DNA of 22,602 nt from NCBI GenBank assembly GCA_964432875.1, contig CAYSPJ010000085.1, positions 1-22,602 of the forward strand. The letters run 5' to 3'. The translations under genes were made by a program, and so were the position numbers. This document shows, piece after piece, positions 6,179 through 13,546 of the stretch. The DNA is from JACJYE01 sp964432875 (lineage in GTDB: Bacteria > Bacteroidota > Bacteroidia > Chitinophagales > Saprospiraceae). The notes beneath the pieces are model-generated. The model was not told the origin of the DNA and did no database searches. It worked only from the letters and a program-made list of their open reading frames with translations. How positions within the stretch are numbered: position 1 is the first letter of the stretch; each line of letters starts with the position of its first letter.

Positions 6179-9058
6179 CTAAGCGGTCTGATACGCCTCG
6201 ATTGGCGGGCAGGTGCATACCAGGTTGCGGTCGCCGTAAGCGTTGTCGATGCGGCTAATGGATGCCCAGAATTTGTACCCCTGCCGCAGGTAAGGCAAAG
6301 GATAGGCCGCTTTCTCGCGGGAGTAGGCATAGGGCCATTCGTCAGCTGTGACGATTTCTGCCGTGTGCGGGGCATTGGCCAAGACGCTGGAATCAGCATC
6401 AATAGCGCCAGCAGCTATTTCGTCAATTTCTTTGCGGATTTGCAGCATAGCTTCGCAGAAGCGATCGAGTTCATCCTTGCTCTCGCTTTCCGTCGGTTCG
6501 ATCATGATGGTGCCAGGCACCGGGAAAGAGAGTGTAGGCGCATGGAAGCCATAATCCATCAGCCGCTTCGCCACGTCTTCTGCCGAACAAAGCATTTTAA
6601 AAGGGCGCAGGTCCACGATTAATTCGTGGGCTGAACGGCCCTTCTCGCCCAGATAGAGAATGGCATAGGCCTCTTTGAGGCGGTCTTTGATATAGTTGGC
6701 ATTCAGGATGGCATATTTAGTCGCATCGGTCAGGCCTCGTTTGCCCAGCATTTTGATATAGGCATACGAGATGAGCAAGATGCTGGCGCTTCCCCAGGGC
6801 GCAGCGGAGACCGCCGTAATGCCCTGATCGCCGCCTGTTTCTACCAAAGGATGCCGCGGCAGGAAGGGGGCGAGGCTCTCGTTGGCACAAATCGGGCCCA
6901 TGCCCGGGCCACCTCCGCCATGCGGGATAGCGAAAGTCTTGTGGAGGTTGAGATGGCAAACGTCAGCCTGAATCAGGCCAGGGCTGGTCAGCCCCACCTG
7001 AGCGTTCATATTCGCGCCGTCCATATAGACCTTGCCGCCGTGTTGGTGGATGAGGTCACAGATTTCCATGATGCTAGTCTCAAACACGCCATGGGTAGAG
7101 GGGTAGGTCACCATGAGCGCTGCCAGGCGGCTGCTGTGTTGCGCTGCTTTAGCACGCAGGTCGTCCAGATCAATATTGCCCCTTTCATCGCATTTGACTA
7201 CTACGACCTCCATGCCAGCCATGACGGCGCTGGCGGGGTTGGTGCCGTGGGCGGATTCGGGGATGAGCGCCAGATTGCGGTGGTGCTGCCCATGGGCCTC
7301 ATGATAAGCGCGTATCACCATCAAGCCGGCGTATTCGCCCTGGGCGCCAGAATTGGGCTGCAGGGAGCAAGCCGTAAAACCGGTGATATCGCAGAGCCAG
7401 TGCTCCAATTCACGGAAAACCTTCTGGTAGCCCAACGTCTGATCCAGTGGCGCGAAGGGGTGGATATTGGCAAAAGCCTCCCAACTTACTGGGATGAGCT
7501 GGGTAGCAGCGTTAAGCTTCATGGTGCAAGAACCCAGCGAAATCATCGAGTGCATCAGGGAAAGGTCCTTGTTCTCCAGGCGCTTGATGTAGCGCATCAT
7601 CTTCGTTTCAGTGTGGTAGCTATTGAAGACCGGGTGATCCAGGATAACGCTGCTGCGCTGCAGTTTCTCCGGCAAGCTATAGCTTTGGGGTTCGGCCAGG
7701 TTGAGGGAGCCGAAATCGATCCCTTTTGCTTCAGCAAATAGGGCAATGAGGGCTTTGACCTGCTCGATGTCGGCAGTCTCATCCAGGCTGATTTGGACGT
7801 GGTGGTCGGTGTAGTAGAAGTTCACCTGCTTTTCCAGAGCCAGGCCTTTGATGGTCGCCTCCAGGTGGTGGTCCACTTTAATATTGAGGGTGTCGAAGTA
7901 ATGTTCGTTGACCTGTTCGTAACCAAGCTGGCGGAGGTTGGCATCCAGTATTTGTGTCAGGGTATGGATGCGTTCGGCAATCGCCCTGATCCCTTTGGGG
8001 CCATGGTAAGCCGCATACATGCCCGCCATGATGGCCAGCAGCGCTTGTGCCGTACAGATATTGGAAGTAGCCTTTTCGCGGCGGATATGCTGCTCGCGGG
8101 TTTGCAAGGCCATGCGATAGGCCATTTTGCCCTTGGCGTCAACCGAGACGCCGATGATGCGGCCCGGGATCTGGCGTTTGAAGTCTTCTTTGGTCGTGAA
8201 ATAAGCGGCATGAGGCCCGCCATAGCCCATGGGCACGCCAAAACGCTGGGTATTGCCTACCACGGCATCGGCACCCCATTCGCCGGGAGGGGTCAGGAGC
8301 GCCAGGCTGAGCAGGTCGGCGGCTACGGTCACGTATATTTCATTGGCCTGGGCTTTTTCTGCCAGGGCGCGATAATCTTCTACTGCCCCATCGCCGGCGG
8401 GATACTGGAGGAGGATGCCGAAGATTGTATCGTTGAACTCAAATTCGCGCCAATCCCCCACGACGACTTCGATGCCCAGGGGCTCGGCCCGGGTCATGAG
8501 CACATCAATGGTTTGAGGGAAAACCTGGTCAGAAACCAGGAAGCGGTTGATATCCGCTCCTTTATTGCGCTTGTTGCGGATACCGTGGAACATGATCATG
8601 GCCTCGGCGGCTGCGGTGCCCTCATCCAGCAGGGATGCATTGGCAATGGGCAAGCCGGTGAGGCTGCTGGCCATCGTCTGGAAATTCAGCAAGGCTTCCA
8701 GGCGGCCCTGGGCAATCTCGGCCTGATAAGGGGTATATTGAGTGTACCAGCCCGGGTTTTGAAAAATATTGCGCAGGATGACCGAGGGCGTCACCGTAGG
8801 ATAATACCCCATGCCGATGTAAGACTTGAACAGCTTGTTCATGGCGGCAGTCTGCTTGAGTTCAGTCAAGTACTCAAACTCCGTCATGGCGGCGGGCACA
8901 TTGAGCTCTCGCTTCATGCGGATGTTGGCCGGCACGGTCTCGTCGATGAGTTGGTCCAGTGTATCGGCACCCACTACTTTCAACATTTCCTGAAGGGATT
9001 CCGCGTCGATGCCGATGTGGCGGTTGGCGAAGCGGTCGAAAGATGCAATTTTGCTCAT
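6179..9058 (-). CDS. gcvP: Glycine dehydrogenase (decarboxylating), P-protein of the glycine cleavage system
   Basis: PLP enzyme that decarboxylates glycine and passes the aminomethyl group to lipoyl-GcvH, the first step of glycine cleavage. The 959-aa length is that of the fused, single-chain P-protein (about 957 aa in E. coli). The PLP lysine is Lys707 within HLNLHKTFAIPHGGGGPGMG, the family hallmark, and the N-terminus RHIGID also fits. An in-frame extension reaches 9163, but the start at 9058 (MSKIASFDRFANRHIG) matches homologues and leaves room for a promoter at 9096-9103. The other glycine cleavage genes (gcvT, gcvH) are not in the window; standalone gcvP is common in Bacteroidota. Converges on the T9SS gene across the hairpin at 6113-6147. 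Confidence 0.97.
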   Translation of the reverse strand: MSKIASFDRFANRHIGIDAESLQEMLKVVGADTLDQLIDETVPANIRMKRELNVPAAMTEFEYLTELKQTAAMNKLFKSYIGMGYYPTVTPSVILRNIFQNPGWYTQYTPYQAEIAQGRLEALLNFQTMASSLTGLPIANASLLDEGTAAAEAMIMFHGIRNKRNKGADINRFLVSDQVFPQTIDVLMTRAEPLGIEVVVGDWREFEFNDTIFGILLQYPAGDGAVEDYRALAEKAQANEIYVTVAADLLSLALLTPPGEWGADAVVGNTQRFGVPMGYGGPHAAYFTTKEDFKRQIPGRIIGVSVDAKGKMAYRMALQTREQHIRREKATSNICTAQALLAIMAGMYAAYHGPKGIRAIAERIHTLTQILDANLRQLGYEQVNEHYFDTLNIKVDHHLEATIKGLALEKQVNFYYTDHHVQISLDETADIEQVKALIALFAEAKGIDFGSLNLAEPQSYSLPEKLQRSSVILDHPVFNSYHTETKMMRYIKRLENKDLSLMHSMISLGSCTMKLNAATQLIPVSWEAFANIHPFAPLDQTLGYQKVFRELEHWLCDITGFTACSLQPNSGAQGEYAGLMVIRAYHEAHGQHHRNLALIPESAHGTNPASAVMAGMEVVVVKCDERGNIDLDDLRAKAAQHSSRLAALMVTYPSTHGVFETSIMEICDLIHQHGGKVYMDGANMNAQVGLTSPGLIQADVCHLNLHKTFAIPHGGGGPGMGPICANESLAPFLPRHPLVETGGDQGITAVSAAPWGSASILLISYAYIKMLGKRGLTDATKYAILNANYIKDRLKEAYAILYLGEKGRSAHELIVDLRPFKMLCSAEDVAKRLMDYGFHAPTLSFPVPGTIMIEPTESESKDELDRFCEAMLQIRKEIDEIAAGAIDADSSVLANAPHTAEIVTADEWPYAYSREKAAYPLPYLRQGYKFWASISRIDNAYGDRNLVCTCPPIEAYQTA

Positions 9059-9095
9059 TATTTTAGACCATTTTGTTTGGTTAGGTATATGCCCG

Positions 9096-9103
9096 TAAAG
9101 GTA
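9096..9103 (-). promoter_or_regulatory. -7 promoter element of gcvP
   Basis: Minus-strand TACCTTTA differs by one base from TAnnTTTG and ends 37 nt before the gcvP ATG. A TTGTTTC run about 18-22 nt further upstream could serve as the -33 element. No glycine-riboswitch-like structure was recognised in the short leader. Confidence 0.4.
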
Positions 9104-9228
9104 GAGAAAAAATTTATGCTCGAAACAATGATAGAAGTCACTTGGTTGCCGCAAACCAGACAATTTTATAGCTCCTGCAGGGGGTTTACGCAGCGGACGG
9201 GAATCGGCATATAAAGACGGGCACTACC

Positions 9229-10488
9229 CTAAATAATCATCCCTGCCGCCACCGTTTCGTTGGTGCCTTCATCAACCAGGATGATGCTGCCCGTGATGCG
9301 GTTTTTGCGGTAGCTGTCAAAAAACAGCGGCCTGGTGGTGCGCAGCACGATGCGGGAAATATCGTTCATGCGGATGTCCTTGTCCTCGATATTGCGGTGC
9401 AGCGTATTGATGTCCAATTTGTAGCGGATATCTTTGATTACACAGCGCGCCTCCTTGGTGGTATGCATAATGGTGTATTTCCCGTTCAACTGCATGGGCC
9501 GCTCGTTGAACCAGCAAATCATCACCTCCAGGTCTTGGCTAACGGTAGGGGCGTTGTTTTCCCGCACAATCATATCTCCGCGGCTGAGGTCCAGCTCATT
9601 TTCCAGCAAGATCGTCACCGACATGGGGGGGTAGGCTTCTTCCACTTCCCCATCGAAGGTATCGATTTTGGCAATAGAGGAAGTGAAGCCAGAAGGCAGC
9701 AACATCACCTTATCGCCTTTGCGGAAAACGCCACCCGCCACCCGGCCGGCATAGCCGCGGTAGTCGTGAAACTCATCGGTATTGGGCCGCAGGACGTACT
9801 GCACGGGAAAGCGGCAGTCGATAAAATTGTGGTCGGAGCCGATATGCACATGTTCCAGGAAATACAACAGCGAACTACCGCCATACCAGGGCATATTCTC
9901 GGATTTGTCCACCACATTATCGCCATTGAGGGCAGAAATGGGGATAAAGTGCACATCATTGATATCAAGTTTGTAGGAAAACTCGGCAAAATCCTCGCGG
10001 ATGCGCTCATAGACCTCCTCGCTGTACCCCACCAAATCCATTTTATTGATGCAGATCACCAGATGGGGTATCTGCAACAGGGAGGCGATAAAGGCATGCC
10101 TGCGGGTTTGTTCCACGACGCCGTGGCGCGCATCGATGAGCACGAGCGCCACATTGGCCGTAGATGCGCCGGTGACCATATTGCGGGTATATTGGATATG
10201 CCCGGGCGTGTCGGCAATGATGAATTTGCGCCGGGGGGTGGAGAAATAGCGGTAGGCCACATCAATCGTGATGCCCTGCTCGCGCTCCGCTTTCAGCCCA
10301 TCGGTCAACAGGGACAGGTTGACCCCCTCTTCGCCGCGGCGCTCCGTGCTTAGCCTCAACGCCTCATACTGATCTTCAAAAATAGACTTGCTGTCGTACA
10401 ACAGCCGCCCGATGAGGGTGCTCTTGCCATCGTCCACGCTGCCAGCAGTGGTGAAGCGCAATAATTCGGTGTGTTTGGTATCTGACAT
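9229..10488 (-). CDS. cysN: Sulfate adenylyltransferase subunit 1 (GTPase)
   Basis: Regulatory GTPase subunit of ATP sulfurylase; with CysD it makes adenosine 5'-phosphosulfate from sulfate and ATP, with GTP hydrolysis driving the reaction. EF-Tu-like G motifs are visible: GSVDDGKST at residues 16-24 (G1), EREQGITID around 68-76 (switch I), DTPGH at 93-97 (G3) and NKMD at 148-151 (G4). The C-terminal half is the beta-barrel region. It is not fused to an APS kinase domain; a separate cysC lies upstream. Length 419 aa from ATG 10488; a GTG at 10521 gives an N-terminal extension (MNESQATNNKT) and cannot be fully excluded. Third gene of the cysC-cysD-cysN operon, 81 nt after cysD. Confidence 0.95.
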   Translation of the reverse strand: MSDTKHTELLRFTTAGSVDDGKSTLIGRLLYDSKSIFEDQYEALRLSTERRGEEGVNLSLLTDGLKAEREQGITIDVAYRYFSTPRRKFIIADTPGHIQYTRNMVTGASTANVALVLIDARHGVVEQTRRHAFIASLLQIPHLVICINKMDLVGYSEEVYERIREDFAEFSYKLDINDVHFIPISALNGDNVVDKSENMPWYGGSSLLYFLEHVHIGSDHNFIDCRFPVQYVLRPNTDEFHDYRGYAGRVAGGVFRKGDKVMLLPSGFTSSIAKIDTFDGEVEEAYPPMSVTILLENELDLSRGDMIVRENNAPTVSQDLEVMICWFNERPMQLNGKYTIMHTTKEARCVIKDIRYKLDINTLHRNIEDKDIRMNDISRIVLRTTRPLFFDSYRKNRITGSIILVDEGTNETVAAGMII

Positions 10489-10569
10489 GGTTTTGTTGTT
10501 CGTTGCTTGTGATTCGTTCACTGCGTTTGGGGCTCTCGCCGCCAGAAGGCTGCACCTCGGGTTATGATA

Positions 10570-11478
10570 TTAAAAATACCCCTGCTTCTTCCTGTCCTCC
10601 ATGGCGGTTTCCGAGCGCTTATCATCGGCGCGGCCACCACGCTCGGTTTTACGGGCGATGGCCACTTCGGCGATGATGTCATCGATAGAAGCAGCTTGGG
10701 ATTCCCAGACGCCGGTGCAGGTCACATCGCCGATAGTGCGGCAACGCACGGTGGTTTCAAAGACGGCCGCCGCTTCCTCGGGCCGCTTGGCGATGAATTC
10801 CGAGTCGGCCAGCAACATGCCTTCGCGCTCAAACACTTTGCGGCGGTGGGCAAAATAGAGGCTGGGCAGTTCAATCCGCTCCTGGGCCAAATACATCCAC
10901 ACGTCTAGTTCCGTCCAATTGCTGATGGGGAAGACACGGAAATGCTCGCCATATTGTTTCTTGCCGTTGAAGAGGTTCCACAGCTCAGGGCGCTGGTTTT
11001 TGGGGTCCCATTGGCCAAACTCATCGCGGTGAGAAAAGAAGCGCTCTTTGGCGCGGGCCTTCTCCTCGTCGCGGCGGGCGCCGCCCAGAGCCGCGTCGAA
11101 TTTATTTTTTTCGATTTCTTCCAGCAGTACTGCGGTTTGCAGGAAATTCCGGCTGGCGTTGTAGCCTTTTTCCTCAAACACCAGGCCATTACTGATGGCC
11201 TGCTCTACGGAGCCGATGATGAGCTTGGCGCCGAGTTTGGCCGCCAGATGATCGCGAAACCGGATGGTTTCGGCGAAATTGTGGCCGGTATCGATATGCA
11301 AGAGCGGAAAGGGGATGCGCGCCGGGTAGAAGGCCTTCATCGCCAGATGGACCAGCATGATGGAGTCTTTGCCGCCGGAAAAGAGGATAGCGGGGCGTTC
11401 AAACTGCGCCGCTACTTCGCGGATGATGAAGATAGACTCGGCCTCGAGTTCTTTCAAATGGTGTAAGTTGTATCGCAT
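10570..11478 (-). CDS. cysD: Sulfate adenylyltransferase subunit 2 (PP-loop)
   Basis: Catalytic subunit of the heterodimeric ATP sulfurylase, forming APS from ATP and sulfate. The PP-loop SGGKDS is at residues 34-39, followed by HIDTGHNF, and the C-terminus RGGRADDKR...MEDRKKQGYF is typical of CysD. At 302 aa it equals the E. coli protein in length. Its ATG is only 5 nt past the cysC stop, showing co-transcription, and cysN follows. The related PAPS reductase CysH shares the PP-loop, but the C-terminal tail and the cysN partner identify CysD. Confidence 0.96.
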   Translation of the reverse strand: MRYNLHHLKELEAESIFIIREVAAQFERPAILFSGGKDSIMLVHLAMKAFYPARIPFPLLHIDTGHNFAETIRFRDHLAAKLGAKLIIGSVEQAISNGLVFEEKGYNASRNFLQTAVLLEEIEKNKFDAALGGARRDEEKARAKERFFSHRDEFGQWDPKNQRPELWNLFNGKKQYGEHFRVFPISNWTELDVWMYLAQERIELPSLYFAHRRKVFEREGMLLADSEFIAKRPEEAAAVFETTVRCRTIGDVTCTGVWESQAASIDDIIAEVAIARKTERGGRADDKRSETAMEDRKKQGYF

Positions 11479-11483
11479 GGCTT

Positions 11484-12095
11484 TTACTTGTCGGTTGTGT
11501 TGAAAGTGATCATTGGCTGAAGATAGCCCATGATGGCCGCTACGCTCTGTTCTACATCGAGCCGGGCGGTATCAATCTCCAGCGCAGGGTTTTCGGGCGC
11601 CTCGTAGGGGTCGTCAATGCCAGTAAAGCCCTTGATCAAGCCTGCCCGCGCCTTTTGGTAGAGCCCCTTGACGTCACGGGCTTCACAGACCTCCAGCGGG
11701 GCGTTGATATAGATTTCGATAAAATCTTCCGGCCCGATAATCTCGCTGGCCAACTGGCGCAGCTCGTGAGTAGGGCTGATAAAAGAGTTGATGGTGACGA
11801 TGCCGCTGTGGAGGTAGAGCTTGGCTACCTCGGCGATGCGGCGGATATTTTCACGGCGCCCGGCTTCACTGAAATCCAGGTTATTGTTGATGCCATGGCG
11901 GATGTTATCTCCGTCGAGCACTTGAGCAAAGAACCCCTCGTTGTATAAGCGGCGCTCCAGATGCAGGGCGATGGTGCTCTTGCCCGAGCCGGAAAGCCCG
12001 GTGAGCCACACGGCCTTGCTGCGTTGGCCCAGGCGGCGTTCCCGGTCGCTACGCTGCAGTAGCCGGTCGAAGATGGGATGGATATGTTCGCTCAA
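11484..12095 (-). CDS. cysC: Adenylylsulfate kinase
   Basis: Phosphorylates APS to PAPS, the donor for reductive assimilation or for sulfation. The Walker A loop GLSGSGKST is at residues 33-41, followed by LDGDNIRHGINNNLDFS, the APS-binding stretch, and INSFISPTHELR; the IYINAPLEVCEARDVKGLY segment is also characteristic. Length of 203 aa is the usual size. First gene of the operon, with a promoter-like -33/-7 pair at 12124-12155 and a 124-nt divergent region shared with metZ. Gene order cysC-cysD-cysN means kinase and sulfurylase are made from one transcript. Confidence 0.96.
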   Translation of the reverse strand: MSEHIHPIFDRLLQRSDRERRLGQRSKAVWLTGLSGSGKSTIALHLERRLYNEGFFAQVLDGDNIRHGINNNLDFSEAGRRENIRRIAEVAKLYLHSGIVTINSFISPTHELRQLASEIIGPEDFIEIYINAPLEVCEARDVKGLYQKARAGLIKGFTGIDDPYEAPENPALEIDTARLDVEQSVAAIMGYLQPMITFNTTDK

Positions 12096-12123
12096 AAGGC
12101 AATGGGTTTTTTAATTCAAGGCA

Positions 12124-12155
12124 CAAAGAAACAGCAAATCGGCTTATTTGCCAAA
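12124..12155 (-). promoter_or_regulatory. Promoter of the cysCDN operon
   Basis: On the minus strand TTTG (12152-12155) is followed after 20 nt by TTTCTTTG (12124-12131), a one-mismatch -7 element; the spacing fits the Bacteroidota promoter model. The -7 box ends 28 nt before the cysC ATG. Confidence 0.5.
12134..12151. promoter_or_regulatory. Inverted repeat inside the cysC promoter spacer, possible operator
   Basis: GCAAAT (12134-12139) and ATTTGC (12146-12151) form a perfect 6-6-6 inverted repeat that fills almost all of the space between the predicted -33 and -7 boxes. A dimeric regulator bound here would block polymerase. No regulator gene is in the window and the binding protein is unknown. 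Confidence 0.35.
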
Positions 12156-12182
12156 AAAATGCCTAAAGTGTGTCAAATGGGC

Positions 12183-12190
12183 TATACTTG
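12183..12190 (+). promoter_or_regulatory. Possible -7 promoter element of metZ
   Basis: TATACTTG is one base off TAnnTTTG and ends 28 nt before the metZ ATG at 12219. No good -33 TTTG lies at 19-21 nt, so this is a weak call. Confidence 0.3.
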
Positions 12191-12218
12191 TTGCAGCGAA
12201 TTATAAAAAAACGACCTG

Positions 12219-13391
12219 ATGAAAGAAGAGCAACACTTTGAGACTAAGGCCATCCGGGGGCAGATGCCACGCACGCCCTACCGCGAGCACAGCGCGCCGC
12301 TGTTCCTGACCTCCAGCTTCGTCTTCCCCGACGCAGCACTGATGGCGGATACTTTTGCGGGACAGGCAGAAGGCCTGATTTATTCCCGCTACAGCAACCC
12401 CAATACCGATGAGCTGATTGCTAAGGTATGCGCCATGGAAGGTGCCGAAGATGGCTTTGCGACTGCTTCGGGCATGGCCGCCGTATTTGCCAGCATGGCG
12501 GCTTTTTTGCAATCTGGCGATCACCTGCTGGCCTCGCAAGCGGTATTTGGCTCTACCCACCAAATCCTCACCCAGCTTTTCCCGCGCTGGGGCATCAGCC
12601 ATACCTACGTAAACCCGCTGGACGTTGACAGTTGGGCGCAACATATCCAGCCCAATACCCGGATGATTGTGCTGGAGACCCCTTCCAACCCGGGGCTGGC
12701 GCTAATAGACCTGGATAAAGCTGGCCTACTGGCGCGCCAGCACGGCCTTATCCTGAATGTTGACAATTGCTTCGCTACCCCCTACCTTCAGCAGCCTTCC
12801 CGCTACGGCGCCGATCTGATCGTACATTCGGGCACTAAGTGGCTGGACGGACAAGGGCGGGTGCTCGGCGGCCTGATCGTGGGCAAGGCTGACCTGATTG
12901 AACAACTGCGCTTCTTCTGTCGCCATACCGGGCCAGCCATGTCCCCTTTCAATGCCTGGGTGCTCTCCAAAAGCCTGGAGACCCTGGCCATCCGCATGGA
13001 GCGCCACTGCAGCAATGCCTTGCTCTTGGCTCAGCGCCTGGAACAGCAACCCGGACTGGCGCGCGTGCACTACCCCGGCCTGCCTTCCCACCCGCAGTAC
13101 CAGCTGGCCCAACAGCAGATGCGGCTGGGCGGCGGCATTCTGGCTTTCGAGCTAAAAGGCGGCTTCGAGCAAGGCAAGCGCTTCCTGGACGCCCTGCAGT
13201 TGTGCTCACTGACTTCCAACCTGGGCGATTCGCGCACTATCGTTACTCATCCAGCTTCCACTACCCACTCCAAACTCACGGAGGAAGAACGCCTGGCCAG
13301 CGGCATCACCCCCGGCCTGATCCGCCTCTCGGCAGGGCTGGAACACGTGGAGGATATCTGGGAAGATATCGTGCGGGCGCTGGCGGAGTAA
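12219..13391 (+). CDS. metZ: O-succinylhomoserine sulfhydrylase / trans-sulfuration family enzyme
   Basis: PLP enzyme of the Cys/Met metabolism family, expected to join an activated homoserine with sulfide to give homocysteine. The PLP lysine is Lys207 in HSGTKWLDGQGRVLGG; the LDGQGR stretch after the lysine, followed by GPAMSPFNAWVLSKSLETL, is typical of MetZ rather than of cystathionine gamma-synthase or beta-lyase. ASGMAA and VDNCFATPYLQ are the other conserved blocks. 390 aa is the family length. It starts with ATG 124 nt from the divergent cysC, which places sulfide use next to sulfate activation. O-acetylhomoserine or cystathionine-forming activity are the alternatives. Confidence 0.88.
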   Translation: MKEEQHFETKAIRGQMPRTPYREHSAPLFLTSSFVFPDAALMADTFAGQAEGLIYSRYSNPNTDELIAKVCAMEGAEDGFATASGMAAVFASMAAFLQSGDHLLASQAVFGSTHQILTQLFPRWGISHTYVNPLDVDSWAQHIQPNTRMIVLETPSNPGLALIDLDKAGLLARQHGLILNVDNCFATPYLQQPSRYGADLIVHSGTKWLDGQGRVLGGLIVGKADLIEQLRFFCRHTGPAMSPFNAWVLSKSLETLAIRMERHCSNALLLAQRLEQQPGLARVHYPGLPSHPQYQLAQQQMRLGGGILAFELKGGFEQGKRFLDALQLCSLTSNLGDSRTIVTHPASTTHSKLTEEERLASGITPGLIRLSAGLEHVEDIWEDIVRALAE

Positions 13392-13463
13392 AGCCAGTTG
13401 TAGAAAGGCAAAACATCATCACAATGCTGAAAAATCAACTCAATCTGTAAAATAACAAACTGA

Positions 13464-13481
13464 ACACATCACAATATGTGT
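13464..13481. repeat. Short inverted repeat in the metZ to giant-protein spacer
   Basis: ACACAT (13464-13469) and ATGTGT (13476-13481) form a 6-bp perfect inverted repeat with a 6-nt loop, just upstream of two overlapping -7-like boxes. It might be a weak metZ terminator or an operator; neither is shown. Confidence 0.25.
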
Positions 13482-13485
13482 AAAT

Positions 13486-13499
13486 TATCTTTACCTTTA
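13486..13499 (+). promoter_or_regulatory. Overlapping -7-like elements upstream of the first giant secreted protein
   Basis: TATCTTTA (13486-13493) and TACCTTTA (13492-13499) each differ by one base from TAnnTTTG. They end about 50 nt before the ATG at 13547. No clear -33 TTTG is at the right distance for either. Confidence 0.35.
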
Positions 13500-13546
13500 C
13501 AAGCGAAATTTTTTGAATACAAATTGTAATCCTAAAAACGACTCAC

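Noticed and set aside
9143..9158. TGGTT-N6-AACCA inverted repeat between cysN and gcvP as a terminator
   Set aside because: Only 5 bp of stem and no T-tract; too weak to call.
7793..9214. 473-codon plus-strand open frame opposite gcvP
   Set aside because: Lies antisense to a highly conserved enzyme in G+C-rich DNA where long shadow frames are common; the protein has no recognisable motif.
9397..10353. 318-codon plus-strand open frame opposite cysN
   Set aside because: Antisense to all G motifs of cysN; low-complexity His/Ile-rich translation typical of a shadow frame.
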